Assembly: GCF_006757745.1 (NCBI RefSeq)
Contig: NZ_AP019740.1
Location: 1,612,001-1,676,000 of the forward strand
Direction: 5' to 3'
DNA: 64,000 bases
Origin: Acinetobacter radioresistens DSM 6976 = NBRC 102413 = CIP 103788
GTDB taxonomy: Bacteria; Pseudomonadota; Gammaproteobacteria; Pseudomonadales; Moraxellaceae
Below are positions 7,957 through 17,104 of the stretch, in pieces. The notes beneath the pieces were generated by a model. The model searched no databases and was not told the origin of the DNA. It saw only the letters and a program-made list of their open reading frames with translations. Made by a program: the position numbers and the translations under genes. How positions within the stretch are numbered: the first letter of the stretch is position 1; every line of letters starts with the position of its first letter.

Positions 7957-8838
7957 TCAGGCAGATTGCAGGGTTAGATTATTCCATTGCTCCAGCTGCT
8001 GTACCACACTGGAAAAGTCACTTTCTGAGGGTAGATTATTACTGGCAGAACGATACAGCTGCTGTGTTAACTGCAAAACCGGCATTATAGTTTGAGTTGA
8101 GCCTGCAAGCTGTGTAGCAATAGTGGCATCTTTCGCAAGCAGGTTTAATGCAAAAGTTAAAGGAAATTCACGACTCAACACGCGCTGTGCAAAAATATTA
8201 TGAGACATATTACTTTGACCGCTTGAGGCATTAATACATTTTAGGGCTGCATCCAATTCGACCCCTTGGCTTTTTAAATTACACATACCTTCAGCCAACG
8301 CCCATAAATTTGCTGCCATCAAAATATTGTTTACCGCTTTTACTGCAAATCCCGAACCACTTTCGCCTACATGCTGAATCAGACCGGCAAAAGTTTGAAT
8401 GGCCGGGTTTGCCTGCTCTAGCATATTCGGGTCTCCACCAACCATAACGGTTAAGGTGCCTTTTTCTGCCCCTATAGTCTGTCCTGAAACTGGCGCATCA
8501 AGATAGGTTACGCCCTGCTCTTTTAATTGTTGTTGTAGCCGCTGTGCTGATTGTGGCTCTCCACTGGTACAATCTACCCAGATACTACCCGTTTTAGGTT
8601 GTGCCTCTTGAATAATCTCCTCAACCTGCTTACTGGTAGGTAAACAGGAAAAAATAATATCGGCCTGTCCCGCTTCTTTAAGACTGGTGGCTTGTGTTGC
8701 GAACACTCTGGCATGTTCTTTGGCCTTGCTGGCAGTACGGTTCCAGACCCGGACATCTGTATATACTTTGGTCAAATGGCCTGCCATATGCCAGCCCATT
8801 GCACCCAAGCCAATGAATGCTACAGATTTTATTGTCAT
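7957..8838 (-). CDS. 3-hydroxyisobutyrate dehydrogenase-family oxidoreductase
   Basis: 293 aa NAD(P)-dependent beta-hydroxyacid dehydrogenase. N-terminal Rossmann domain begins VAFIGLGAMGWHMA; substrate-binding loop DAPVSGQ (usually DAPVSGG); catalytic Lys in AVKAVNNILMAANL. ATG 8838 is preferred over an in-frame ATG at 8850 because GGAAG sits 5 bases upstream of it. It is the last gene of the rut cluster, 80 bases downstream of rutG. The Rut pathway releases malonic semialdehyde, and enzymes of this family reduce such semialdehydes, so a role in making 3-hydroxypropionate is plausible though unproven; tartronate or methylmalonate semialdehyde are alternatives. Confidence 0.85.
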   Translation of the reverse strand: MTIKSVAFIGLGAMGWHMAGHLTKVYTDVRVWNRTASKAKEHARVFATQATSLKEAGQADIIFSCLPTSKQVEEIIQEAQPKTGSIWVDCTSGEPQSAQRLQQQLKEQGVTYLDAPVSGQTIGAEKGTLTVMVGGDPNMLEQANPAIQTFAGLIQHVGESGSGFAVKAVNNILMAANLWALAEGMCNLKSQGVELDAALKCINASSGQSNMSHNIFAQRVLSREFPLTFALNLLAKDATIATQLAGSTQTIMPVLQLTQQLYRSASNNLPSESDFSSVVQQLEQWNNLTLQSA

Positions 8839-8918
8839 AGTTACTTCCATAAAAGATAAGGTTTTTTAAAAACTGATAAATTTTTTATCAACTACTTTGT
8901 ATCTGTACTGTTCTAGAT

Positions 8919-10271
8919 TTATTCTTTAACGGGCATGGCAGGTGAAGTTAAAGGTGTTGTACCTGAACCAGTTTTAAGAGTCCGTGTTTCACGATTAAAA
9001 ACCAGATTCATCAGAATTGCAGCAAAGGTTGCAGTACCAATTCCGCCTAAATCAAAGTTGCCAATATGCAGAGAATAATTACCTGCACCCATAATTAGAG
9101 CGATCGCAGCGACGATCATATTGCCATTCTTGCTAAAATCTACCTGATTACTAATCCAGATACGTGCTCCTGCGATCGTAATTAGACCAAAAACTACAAT
9201 TGAAGCGCCGCCCAGAATTGCTACTGGAATGGTGCTGATCAGACTACCGAATTTTGGGGATAAACCTAACAGGATTGCAAAAACACCAGCAATAACAAAG
9301 ACAACAGTAGAATAAATTTTAGTGGCTGCCATTACCCCAATATTTTCAGCATAAGTCGTCATGCCTGTACCACCTACTGAAGCTGAAAGTGTGGTACATA
9401 AACCATCTGCAAAGAAAGCCCTTCCCATATATGGAGAGATATTTTGCCCGGTCATCGCACTGACCGCCTTAAAGTGGCCGAGGTTTTCAGCAATTAAAAT
9501 AATAAACACAGGTGCGATCAATAAAATGGCATTAAGCTGGAATACCGGCTGATGAAAAGCAGGTAAACCGAACCAGGCAGCACTAGAAATAGCATTAAAA
9601 TCGATTGGTTTGCCTAAACCCATGACATTGGCGCAGACAAAGTATATCGCGTAGGACATGACCAGACCGATCAGTAATAGTAGACGACGAATCATGCCTC
9701 GGGTAAAAACGGCAATCGTACCAATACATAAAATAGTTACAAGTGCCATCCATGCATCGAAATTATTGGCTGAAACACTTTTAATGGTAACCGGGGCAAG
9801 ATTTAACCCGATAATCATGACAATTGTACCGGTTACTACAGGTGGCATCAGTTTCTCAATCCACTGAGTACCAGTTCGCATGACCATTAAACCTACAATT
9901 GCATATAAAACTCCACATACAATTGTTCCGCCTAAAGCAAGCGCGATATTGGGATTACTGCCAGCTCCAGCATAGCCAGTGGCTGCAGCTACGGCGCCAA
10001 TGAATGCAAAACTTGATCCCAGATAACTCGGCACATGGCCGCCTGTAATGAGGAAAAATAAAATCGTACCGATACCCGTAATGAGCATCGTCAGGCTCGG
10101 ATCAAAACCCATCAATAGAGGGGCCAGAATAGTTGCTCCAAACATGGCAAAAGCATGCTGGGCGCCCAGTACCATGCTTTGCCCTACTGGCAGATATTCA
10201 TTCATTGCTACAGGCGTTTTTTCAAGATTTCCCCGATAGGGACGCCATCTGACAAACCAACGTTCTTTCAT
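8919..10271 (-). CDS. rutG: Uracil/pyrimidine permease RutG (NCS2 family)
   Basis: 450 aa multi-spanning inner-membrane symporter. It closely follows E. coli RutG: GVQ-like GAQHAFAMFGATILAPLLMGFDPSL, TGGHVPSYLGSSFAFIG, LMPPVVTG, the NCS2 signature Glu in IAENLGHFKAV, and TYAENIGVMA. It imports uracil for the Rut pathway. ATG 10271 chosen, with a G-rich GGGGG upstream; a TTG at 10286 is the alternative. Lies 41 bases downstream of rutF. Confidence 0.95.
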   Translation of the reverse strand: MKERWFVRWRPYRGNLEKTPVAMNEYLPVGQSMVLGAQHAFAMFGATILAPLLMGFDPSLTMLITGIGTILFFLITGGHVPSYLGSSFAFIGAVAAATGYAGAGSNPNIALALGGTIVCGVLYAIVGLMVMRTGTQWIEKLMPPVVTGTIVMIIGLNLAPVTIKSVSANNFDAWMALVTILCIGTIAVFTRGMIRRLLLLIGLVMSYAIYFVCANVMGLGKPIDFNAISSAAWFGLPAFHQPVFQLNAILLIAPVFIILIAENLGHFKAVSAMTGQNISPYMGRAFFADGLCTTLSASVGGTGMTTYAENIGVMAATKIYSTVVFVIAGVFAILLGLSPKFGSLISTIPVAILGGASIVVFGLITIAGARIWISNQVDFSKNGNMIVAAIALIMGAGNYSLHIGNFDLGGIGTATFAAILMNLVFNRETRTLKTGSGTTPLTSPAMPVKE

Positions 10272-10312
10272 GTCTACTACCCCCAAAGTTTATTTTTATT
10301 TCTGCAATAGAT

Positions 10313-10897
10313 TTAGTGGTGTTGAGTAAGCTGGTGATAGGCGCGGTCAAAATAAACCAGACTGCGAGCTCCTGATTTTTGTTGAATACTTAGTACTTCA
10401 CAGAAAAAAATATCATGTGTACCTACGCTACTGATCTGTTTAACCTGACAGTCAAAAGCCAGCATGGCGTCTTGCAATACCGGTGAACCAGTCGTCAGGG
10501 TTTGCCATTCGCCCTGTGCAAAACGCTCTGCCATTGGTGTTTTGCCGCCGAACAGATTACTCAGATTTTTATGCTCCAAAGCGAGCGTGTTAACACATAA
10601 CACCTGATTCTGCTTGAAAGTTTCATAGACTGATGCATTACGGTTCAGGCAGACCAATAATGTAGGTGGCGTATCGGTTACACTACATACAGCAGATGCA
10701 GTAAAGCCCGCACGTCCCGCTGATCCGTCGGTACTGATAATATTGACTGCTGCCGCCAGATTGCTCATGGCGTTCCTAAATAACTGCTGGGTTTCATTTA
10801 AAACCGGTTTTTCTGAGGCTGATGACTCTTTTAATTTCATCAGAGATGCCGAAAGTTTTGTACTCACTGCCAGATCTTTTGCTACAACTGAATTCAT
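10313..10897 (-). CDS. rutF: Flavin reductase RutF
   Basis: 194 aa NADH:FMN oxidoreductase that supplies reduced FMN to RutA. The core from about residue 35 ([19 protein letters not shown]) matches RutF, with [30 protein letters not shown] and [12 protein letters not shown]. About 30 residues precede the usual start; the extension is probably real because AGGAGA lies 8 bases upstream of the first ATG. A 10-bp inverted repeat occupies the 99-base gap to rutC. Confidence 0.95.
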   Translation of the reverse strand: MNSVVAKDLAVSTKLSASLMKLKESSASEKPVLNETQQLFRNAMSNLAAAVNIISTDGSAGRAGFTASAVCSVTDTPPTLLVCLNRNASVYETFKQNQVLCVNTLALEHKNLSNLFGGKTPMAERFAQGEWQTLTTGSPVLQDAMLAFDCQVKQISSVGTHDIFFCEVLSIQQKSGARSLVYFDRAYHQLTQHH

Positions 10898-10917
10898 GTG
10901 TAATTCTCCTCAATAGT

Positions 10918-10976
10918 AGAAAGATGCCAGGTTCGTGCGGAATTTTTTAGCCTTTAATCTGTTCTAGCATCTTTCT
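10918..10976 (-). repeat. Long-loop inverted repeat between rutC and rutF
   Basis: AGAAAGATGC (10918-10927) is the perfect reverse complement of GCATCTTTCT (10967-10976), enclosing 39 bases. It is inside the operon, just upstream of the rutF ribosome-binding site. It could be an RNA processing or stability element; there is no T-run, so not a classical terminator. Confidence 0.5.
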
Positions 10977-10996
10977 CAATATGGTCCATGATGCGA

Positions 10997-11380
10997 TTAG
11001 CCAATATGAGCAACCGAAGCAATTTCAATCAGAGCTTCGGGTTTCACCAGCCCGCATTGGATACAGAAACGGGCTGGTTTTTCATTTGGGAAAAATTCTC
11101 TATAGACAGTATTGATGGCAGCATAATCTGCCCAGTCTTTTAAAAATATGGAATTAAAGGTCACATCATCCATCGTACCGCCCGCTGTCTCGATGACATT
11201 CTGAATGGTACTAAGTACATGTCGGGTCTGGGCAGCAGCATCTCCTACAAAGACCACCTCATTATTTGTGTCTAAGGGTAAGGTACCGGATACATATACA
11301 ATATTGTCGGCCAAGGTTGCTGGAACATAAGGTGCCAAAGGCGTACCAGTACCTTCTGGTATAATTACTGTTTTTGCCAT
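10997..11380 (-). CDS. rutC: 3-aminoacrylate deaminase/peracid reductase RutC (RidA family)
   Basis: 127 aa YjgF/YER057c/RidA protein, the normal length. Conserved features: [11 protein letters not shown], substrate-binding Arg in [19 protein letters not shown] (shortened here), and the terminal [10 protein letters not shown]. It acts on the 3-aminoacrylate formed from ureidoacrylate. Good ribosome-binding GGAAGAAG precedes ATG. Sits 35 bases downstream of rutB. Confidence 0.96.
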   Translation of the reverse strand: MAKTVIIPEGTGTPLAPYVPATLADNIVYVSGTLPLDTNNEVVFVGDAAAQTRHVLSTIQNVIETAGGTMDDVTFNSIFLKDWADYAAINTVYREFFPNEKPARFCIQCGLVKPEALIEIASVAHIG

Positions 11381-11415
11381 GTTTCTTCTTCCAATTTTTT
11401 TATTTAAAAAATAAC

Positions 11416-12156
11416 TTATGCTGCTGAGCTCTGGGACTGTTTTTGACTAAAACACTGTTGCATGCTGGCTACATCAGAAACCCAGCCAAAAAAGGTTTTA
11501 ACGTTATATAAAGTGGCTTCATGCGCTTCACGCGGACCAGCCTGATAGCAAGCATCATCAAGTAATACACCGAAGTACTCCAGGAAGAAGCCATCTCTTA
11601 AGGTAGACTCTACGCAGACATTAGTCGCAATTCCGGTGAATAATAAATTACGGATACCACGTGCACGCAGCACACTGTCCAGACTAGTATTAAAGAAACC
11701 ACTATAACGGGGTTTATCGATAACAATATCACCCGTTACAGGCTTTAGCTCATCAACCAGCTCATAGTCCCAGCCGCCTTTAGCCAGTAATTTTCCCTGT
11801 AGCTCCGGCTGCTTACGCATGGTTTTCAGGGCATTTGACTTATGAAAATTTGGCGAACCTGCTCCGCCAGCTTCTACATAATGCTGGTCCCAGCCATTTC
11901 TGAAATAAATCACCTGAATACCTGCCTGATGGGCAATATCCACAGCTTTTTTAATTTGCTCAATGACTGGTTGTGTAGTAGATACATCAAAACCGGCCAA
12001 GTCCAGATAACCACCTGAACTGGCATATGCATTTTGCATATCCACAATAATCAATGCTGTCTGTTTGGGATCGAGCTTGATTGCTTCAGGAGCAGCATTC
12101 AAAATTGGTGCAGAATCTGAAGTAAAGTCGGCACATATTGCTGATTTCATATTCAT
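11416..12156 (-). CDS. rutB: Ureidoacrylate amidohydrolase RutB
   Basis: 246 aa isochorismatase-like cysteine hydrolase releasing carbamate/ammonia from (Z)-3-ureidoacrylate. Catalytic elements visible: Asp in [14 protein letters not shown], Lys in [13 protein letters not shown], and nucleophile Cys in [14 protein letters not shown]. Its ATG overlaps the rutA stop by 4 bases, indicating coupled translation. Confidence 0.97.
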   Translation of the reverse strand: MNMKSAICADFTSDSAPILNAAPEAIKLDPKQTALIIVDMQNAYASSGGYLDLAGFDVSTTQPVIEQIKKAVDIAHQAGIQVIYFRNGWDQHYVEAGGAGSPNFHKSNALKTMRKQPELQGKLLAKGGWDYELVDELKPVTGDIVIDKPRYSGFFNTSLDSVLRARGIRNLLFTGIATNVCVESTLRDGFFLEYFGVLLDDACYQAGPREAHEATLYNVKTFFGWVSDVASMQQCFSQKQSQSSAA

Positions 12157-13265
12157 GCGCTTTTCTCCAGTGCAGTGACCTGGCTTGGTACAGGGCTATC
12201 TACTTCAATACGGCTTTTCATCAGTGGCTGAATTCGGGTTCCGAAATCTTCTACACCTTTTATAAAATCATCAAAAGTCAGAAGAATACCGTCTGTACCT
12301 TGAACTTCTGCAATTTCATCAAGCATGGCAGCCACTTTTTCATATGAACCTACCAGAGTTCCCATATTGATATTGACTGGAGATACACTGGAAGCCATGT
12401 GCCGTATATTGGTGTCATTACCTGAAATCTTGTCTTTTCCGCCTTGGTCCTGTAACCACTGAATAGCTTGCATGTCAGCCCCATTATTATAGTTTTGCCA
12501 TTTTGCCTGAGCCTTTTCATCAGTTTCATCAGCAATGATCATAAACAGTACATAAGTCGAAACATCACGGCCTGTCTTATCTGTCTGTGTTTTTAGACGT
12601 TCATTAATACCGGCATAGGCCGTTGGAGTGTTTAAGCCCTTACCAAAAACGAAATTATAATCGGCATACTTTGCTGAAAATGCCAATCCTTCATCAGACT
12701 GGCCTGCACAGATAATTTTCATGTCTGCCTGAGGCACTGGCTTCACCTGGCAGTCATCCATCTTGAAAAAATCACCTTTAAAGTCAGAGTGGCCTGTTGC
12801 CCATAACTCTCTTAATACCTGCACATATTCTGAAAGATATTCATAACGTTTACCAAAGTACTCGTCTCCCGGCCACATACCCATCTGGCTATATTCTGGC
12901 TTTTGCCAGCCAGTTACTACATTCAGACCAAAGCGGCCATTAGAAATAGAATCAATTGTGGAAGCCATTCTTGCTACAATTGCCGGTGGCATAACTAATG
13001 TAGCAGCTGTTGCATAAATCTGGATTTTGGACGTAACCGCAGCCAAGCCAGCCATTAATGTAAATGTTTCCAGGTTATAATCCCAAAATTCAGTCTCCCC
13101 CCCGAAACCGCGCAACTTGATCATGGATAAAGCAAAGTCAAAACCGTAATGTTCAGCACGCTGTACGATTTCTTTATTCATTTCAAAACTTGGTTGATAT
13201 TGTGGTGCTGTTTTCGAGAGCAACCATCCGTTATTACCAATTGGACAAAAAACGCCGACTTTCAT
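12153..13265 (-). CDS. rutA: Pyrimidine monooxygenase RutA
   Basis: 370 aa flavin-dependent monooxygenase of the bacterial-luciferase-like fold that opens the uracil ring. Matches RutA throughout: [58 protein letters not shown] and QSDEGLAF. First gene of the rutABCFG block, with a 787-base gap upstream. AGAGAGGTACG precedes ATG as ribosome-binding site. Confidence 0.97.
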   Translation of the reverse strand: MKVGVFCPIGNNGWLLSKTAPQYQPSFEMNKEIVQRAEHYGFDFALSMIKLRGFGGETEFWDYNLETFTLMAGLAAVTSKIQIYATAATLVMPPAIVARMASTIDSISNGRFGLNVVTGWQKPEYSQMGMWPGDEYFGKRYEYLSEYVQVLRELWATGHSDFKGDFFKMDDCQVKPVPQADMKIICAGQSDEGLAFSAKYADYNFVFGKGLNTPTAYAGINERLKTQTDKTGRDVSTYVLFMIIADETDEKAQAKWQNYNNGADMQAIQWLQDQGGKDKISGNDTNIRHMASSVSPVNINMGTLVGSYEKVAAMLDEIAEVQGTDGILLTFDDFIKGVEDFGTRIQPLMKSRIEVDSPVPSQVTALEKSA

Positions 13266-14052
13266 ATTCGTACCTCTCTTTTAAAACTTCTCGAGTAAAA
13301 GGACCAAGTACATCAGTTCTTCTTGCTTGTATTTTTATTAATGCAAGGTACATGCCAATATTTTTTATTCTTTAATATCAACATATTAATAAAAAATTGA
13401 GATATTATTTTTTTTACCATTTAGTCTAAATAGGTGTATCAAAAAGTATCACGCGCACAAAATATGTGCATACAGTGCAAAATTTAAAGGCTTTTGAAAA
13501 TAACTAATAAGATGAGTAGCTTTCATAGAATCTTAGACTGGCTCTATCCAGAATAGAAATGAATAACAGAGTTAAACCAAGTTTAAATATCAAGCGCACC
13601 ATGACGTAAAAAACAGCGGTACATTACTCGCAAAGGTATTAAAATTATTTTTAAGATCTATCTTGAGTTGTATAAATATAGAGAAAATTATTAAAAATCA
13701 GAATTAGGGCAGTTCTATTAAATATAAATACTGTGAATAAAACGAGTAATCTGTGCTTTAAAGCGCAATACGACTGCAACAGTGGCTTTTTTAAGCTTCT
13801 TATCAAATATAAGTGTTTCCTAAGAAAATAATCGAAGCATACTAATAAATATAAATTAGATAAGGGCTCAAGAGTAGTATTTTTAATTAGATAGTGCATC
13901 AGGAACAGAAATATAAGCATCTTCAATTAATCGCAGCAAAAATCTATTCAAAGCTAATTTTTTAACTATTAATAATTTATTTAAGATTTAGTATTTTGAT
14001 TTTTTAGAATTACTTGAGCAGCAACAACGCGTATGTTCCTGCTCGATGGGCT
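13266..14052. other. Long non-coding gap splitting the rut cluster
   Basis: 787 AT-rich bases between rutE (upstream) and rutA. The 91-codon minus-strand ORF at 13651-13926 has biased Leu/Phe/Ile/Lys composition, no SD and looks like chance. Visible structures: GCACA-AAATA-TGTGC inverted repeat (13455-13469), a possible operator about 190 bases upstream of rutA, and GAGCAG...CTGCTC (14016-14044) 9 bases after the rutE stop, a weak terminator-like stem. The rutA promoter must lie here. No RutR-type regulator gene is present. Confidence 0.6.
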
Positions 14053-14652
14053 TTAGAGTATTTTGCAGGTTTTTTCAAAATTCAGTCGAGGTAACCGCTC
14101 AAACAATTTTTCTGTAGCTCCATAGCCAATATTAATCAGCAGGTTAGATTTCCAACTGGTGCCTGCAAAAAAAGTTTCATCAATTAAAGCTGGATTAAAA
14201 CCGGACATTGGACCGGTATCAAGCCCCAGGCTCCGACAGGCCAAAATCAGATAAGCTGCTTGCATGGAACTGTTACGAAAAGCCGTTTCATGTGCCAGTT
14301 CTGGACTTGAAGTAAACCATGACCGGGCATCTCCATGTGGGAAAAGTTCAGGCAGCTGCTCATAAAATTCTGCGTCATAAGCTACTACCACTGTTACGGG
14401 CGCGCTCATTGTCTTTTCCAGATTCCCTGATGATAAGGCCGGTTTAAGTTTGGCTTTGGCTCCTGCAGATCTGATAAACAAAAACCGCGCAGGTGAACAG
14501 TTTGCCGAAGTGGGAGCCATTTTCACCAGATCGTAAATCTGCATAAGCTGCTCATCGCTTACATCACGTTCCTGCCATGCATTATAGGTACGTGCTTCAG
14601 TAAATAACTGCTTGAGTACATCCTGCTCTAGGCCTTGCTGATAAATTGTCAT
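14053..14652 (-). CDS. rutE: Malonic semialdehyde reductase RutE (nitroreductase family)
   Basis: 199 aa flavoprotein. Matches Rut[58 protein letters not shown]. It reduces the toxic malonic semialdehyde from RutD to 3-hydroxypropionate. It is 20 bases downstream of rutD. In E. coli rutE follows rutD inside rutABCDEFG; here the rutDE pair lies upstream of rutA. Confidence 0.95.
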   Translation of the reverse strand: MTIYQQGLEQDVLKQLFTEARTYNAWQERDVSDEQLMQIYDLVKMAPTSANCSPARFLFIRSAGAKAKLKPALSSGNLEKTMSAPVTVVVAYDAEFYEQLPELFPHGDARSWFTSSPELAHETAFRNSSMQAAYLILACRSLGLDTGPMSGFNPALIDETFFAGTSWKSNLLINIGYGATEKLFERLPRLNFEKTCKIL

Positions 14653-14672
14653 TTTCTACTCCCTATATCAGA

Positions 14673-15455
14673 TTAATCTGTTGTTTTAGTTAAAAATTTA
14701 ATTAGTATCTCATTTACGCTTTGAGCTTGGGTTATGGTACTGGCATGACCGCCATTTGGTATTAATTCCAGTTCAGCATTTTTAATCAGCTTGGCAAGTG
14801 CCAGCCCCCGTTTCCATGGCACCAGAAAGTCATCCTGATTGGTTAACACCAGAGTAGGATTTTGAATCTGACGCGCCACTTCAAAAGGTTGATAATTCTG
14901 TAATGCATGAAGCCGTTTAAAGACATTTTCTAGAGGTGCAAAAATATCGATCATTTTGTTTTCCTGTTCATTCAATTGCAGTGAATGTGCGGAAATCCAG
15001 GCAGGCGGATATAAAAATAAGGCCTGAGCCCGTATATAAGCTTCAATACCTGCATACCGAAGTAAAGCAATACGGGTACTAAAACACTTTTCAGTATGCG
15101 AATCGAGCCGGTCCCAAGCATTAATCAGGACCAGTCTATTGACCAGCTCAGGATAAAGCCGCACAAGTTCTATGCCTATAAACCCACCTAGGGCATGTCC
15201 TATAAAATGACAGTTTTGCTGTTGGTGCTGTTTTAAAATTTTTGCCAGATGCTCTGCCAGATGCTGTATGGAATAATTTTCCGGTAATTCTGGACTCTGC
15301 GGTTCTATGCCTTCATGGTCATAGCAAATGACCTGAAAATATTCTCTTAATGCTTCAATCTGCGGCTGCCAAAAATTCGCGTGGCCACCTAGGCCCGAAC
15401 TGAGCACCACTGTCTGAACAGAATGGTTTTTACAGGGATAAATTTCAACAGTCAT
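14673..15455 (-). CDS. rutD: Aminoacrylate hydrolase RutD (alpha/beta-hydrolase fold)
   Basis: 260 aa. Matches RutD: VLSSGLGGHANFWQPQ, VICYDHEGIEPQSP, FIGHALGGFIGIEL, NAWDRLDSHTEKCF, LFLYPPAW and the His in GGHAST. The nucleophile elbow reads GHALG rather than GxSxG; this is the RutD hallmark, since E. coli RutD also has GHALG, so it is not a defect. It speeds conversion of aminoacrylate to malonic semialdehyde. First gene of the rutDE pair. Confidence 0.95.
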   Translation of the reverse strand: MTVEIYPCKNHSVQTVVLSSGLGGHANFWQPQIEALREYFQVICYDHEGIEPQSPELPENYSIQHLAEHLAKILKQHQQQNCHFIGHALGGFIGIELVRLYPELVNRLVLINAWDRLDSHTEKCFSTRIALLRYAGIEAYIRAQALFLYPPAWISAHSLQLNEQENKMIDIFAPLENVFKRLHALQNYQPFEVARQIQNPTLVLTNQDDFLVPWKRGLALAKLIKNAELELIPNGGHASTITQAQSVNEILIKFLTKTTD

Positions 15456-15651
15456 ACACTCATCTGCTTTAGTTGAATTGTTTTATTCCCAGCAAAAAAC
15501 ATACCAGTTTTGACCAAACGGTCAATTTTCCATGAAGCGTTAAATGAAAAATATTTTTATTTTAAAAGAATTGTATAAGCCACCCTTAACAGTTTTTTAT
15601 TTTTTCTAAAAAATCTGAATATTCAATAAAAGTGTTAAAACGCGCTATATT

Positions 15652-16269
15652 GTGACAGCCTACACTAATTTTAGGTATAATCCTGACCCTGCTTTCAATA
15701 AAGTAATCCCAACGATTTATTGGAATAAAAACAATATGCAGTCACGACGCGTAAAACGCTTCACTGTTGGAGCGCATTTAATTGTTAAACATTTTGGCTA
15801 TACTCACCATGGTATTTATGCCGGGCGTGGTCGTGTGATTCATTATTCTGGTTTTGCCCATCTATTTAAAAAACATCCTATCGAAATGACCTCACTCAAG
15901 AACTTTTCTCATGGCAAGAAAATTTCTGTACGCCACTATGAAGCTCCAAAATATAGTGGCCGCACGGTAGTTAGACGTATGTGTTCCCGCATGCATGAGA
16001 ATCAGTATCATCTTATTATTAACAACTGTGAGCATTTATGTAGCTGGGCCATTACCGGGGTCGAGAGCAGCCCGCAAGTGGTGAAGATGATGAATCGTCT
16101 GACAACTATCGGTTATGTCAGTTCAATCATGAGCTATATGAACAGCATGATGATTACCGTGGCTACCACATCCTTTGCGCTAGTATTGTATATCAAGAAA
16201 AAACTGCGGGATAAGGCAAAAATGCAGATTCCTTCTTATCTCATCTATAAACAGGAAGAAAAAAAGTAG
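15652..16269 (+). CDS. LRAT-domain (NlpC/P60-like) protein
   Basis: 205 aa with a lecithin:retinol acyltransferase-like domain: His in THHGIYAGRGRVIHYSG (about 50-66) and the nucleophile Cys in NNCEHLC (about 124-130), then a C-terminal hydrophobic segment (MITVATTSFALVLYI) and a basic tail, suggesting membrane anchoring. Such proteins act as acyltransferases or lipid thioesterase-like enzymes; the bacterial substrate is unknown. Start uncertain: GTG 15652 or ATG 15736 (inside the domain's N-terminal flank), neither with a clear SD. The stop lies one base from the end of the convergent membrane protein gene. Confidence 0.82.
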   Translation: MTAYTNFRYNPDPAFNKVIPTIYWNKNNMQSRRVKRFTVGAHLIVKHFGYTHHGIYAGRGRVIHYSGFAHLFKKHPIEMTSLKNFSHGKKISVRHYEAPKYSGRTVVRRMCSRMHENQYHLIINNCEHLCSWAITGVESSPQVVKMMNRLTTIGYVSSIMSYMNSMMITVATTSFALVLYIKKKLRDKAKMQIPSYLIYKQEEKK

Positions 16270-16270
16270 T

Positions 16271-17047
16271 CTAATGGGTTTTATTGTTTAAAAAGATAAG
16301 TGGTTTCATTGCATATTGAAATAGCAATTGCAGAGTGATTGCTGCAATTATGGCAAGGATAAGCGCAAACCAGAAACTCATATATGGCCATGCCATTACC
16401 AATATAAAAAAGAAAAGTACAAGCGAATATAAGCCCCGTACTGTACCCCGATATAGAGTAGTGACCGCGTCGGCACCTTGTGTAATATGCGTAAAAACTG
16501 CCAGAATCGAACCAATAATTGGAAAAACTGCCAGTAATCCACTCCATGTTCCACCCACCAGATCAGCAGCCTGTGTAACTATCAGCGTGAATACTCCACC
16601 TGCTAACATTCGTACCGGCAGATCTTTTGCATGAGCTGCAGGTCGATACACCCAATTTTTCCGAGGTAATAAGTACGGTGTGAAGATCAAACCGAGTAAT
16701 GCTATACAAAGGGCAAGATAAATATTTTGTGGTAAAAGTACCAGAAAGCTAGAAATAACACTCCAAACCAGCGTTGCCAGAAGAAAAGTCATCCACCAGT
16801 TAAGTTTCAGACTTAACCAGCAATAAGCTATCCCAAAACTCAGTAAGGCAATTACACCTGTAACAGCTGCTGTCGCAGTATATATACCAAACCCAACCCC
16901 CTGCTCTAAAGCAACCAGCACCACTATCGGGCCAGCAACTACCGGCATACCGGCCAATATACCGGCAACCGTTGTTCCCCAGCGCCGGCCAGCCAGACTG
17001 ACCAGTAAGATAAAAGCAGGCACTATTAGCAGCTTTAACCATATCAT
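16271..17047 (-). CDS. Unrecognised polytopic membrane protein
   Basis: 258 aa, mostly hydrophobic, with about eight predicted membrane helices and short loops; it begins MIWLKLLIVPAFILLVSLAG followed by RRWGTTVAGILAGMPVVAGP, and both halves contain a GTW/GTT-type Gly-rich segment, suggesting an internal duplication. I do not recognise a family with confidence. ATG 17047 is chosen because the more upstream ATG (17086) lies inside the glnS terminator hairpin. It is downstream of glnS and convergent with the LRAT gene. Confidence 0.75.
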   Translation of the reverse strand: MIWLKLLIVPAFILLVSLAGRRWGTTVAGILAGMPVVAGPIVVLVALEQGVGFGIYTATAAVTGVIALLSFGIAYCWLSLKLNWWMTFLLATLVWSVISSFLVLLPQNIYLALCIALLGLIFTPYLLPRKNWVYRPAAHAKDLPVRMLAGGVFTLIVTQAADLVGGTWSGLLAVFPIIGSILAVFTHITQGADAVTTLYRGTVRGLYSLVLFFFILVMAWPYMSFWFALILAIIAAITLQLLFQYAMKPLIFLNNKTH

Positions 17048-17065
17048 ATTTATATTATGCCCTTT

Positions 17066-17100
17066 AAAAAAAGAAGCCTCTTTCACAAGAGGCTTCTTTT
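17066..17100 (-). terminator. Terminator of glnS
   Basis: AAAAGAAGCCTCT (17069-17081) pairs perfectly with AGAGGCTTCTTTT (17088-17100), 4 bases after the glnS stop; the run of A on the plus strand at 17066-17072 is the T-tract of the minus-strand transcript. Confidence 0.9.
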
Positions 17101-17104
17101 AAGC

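Noticed and set aside
13651..13926. 91-codon minus-strand ORF in the rut gap
   Set aside because: Leu/Phe/Ile/Lys-biased, no SD, no motif; expected by chance in AT-rich DNA.
14673..15455. Missing nucleophile serine (GHALG) in an alpha/beta hydrolase
   Set aside because: E. coli RutD also has GHALG; it is the RutD family norm, not a mutation.
17048..17086. Upstream start of the polytopic membrane protein
   Set aside because: It lies inside the glnS terminator hairpin; the ATG at 17047 begins the hydrophobic protein directly.
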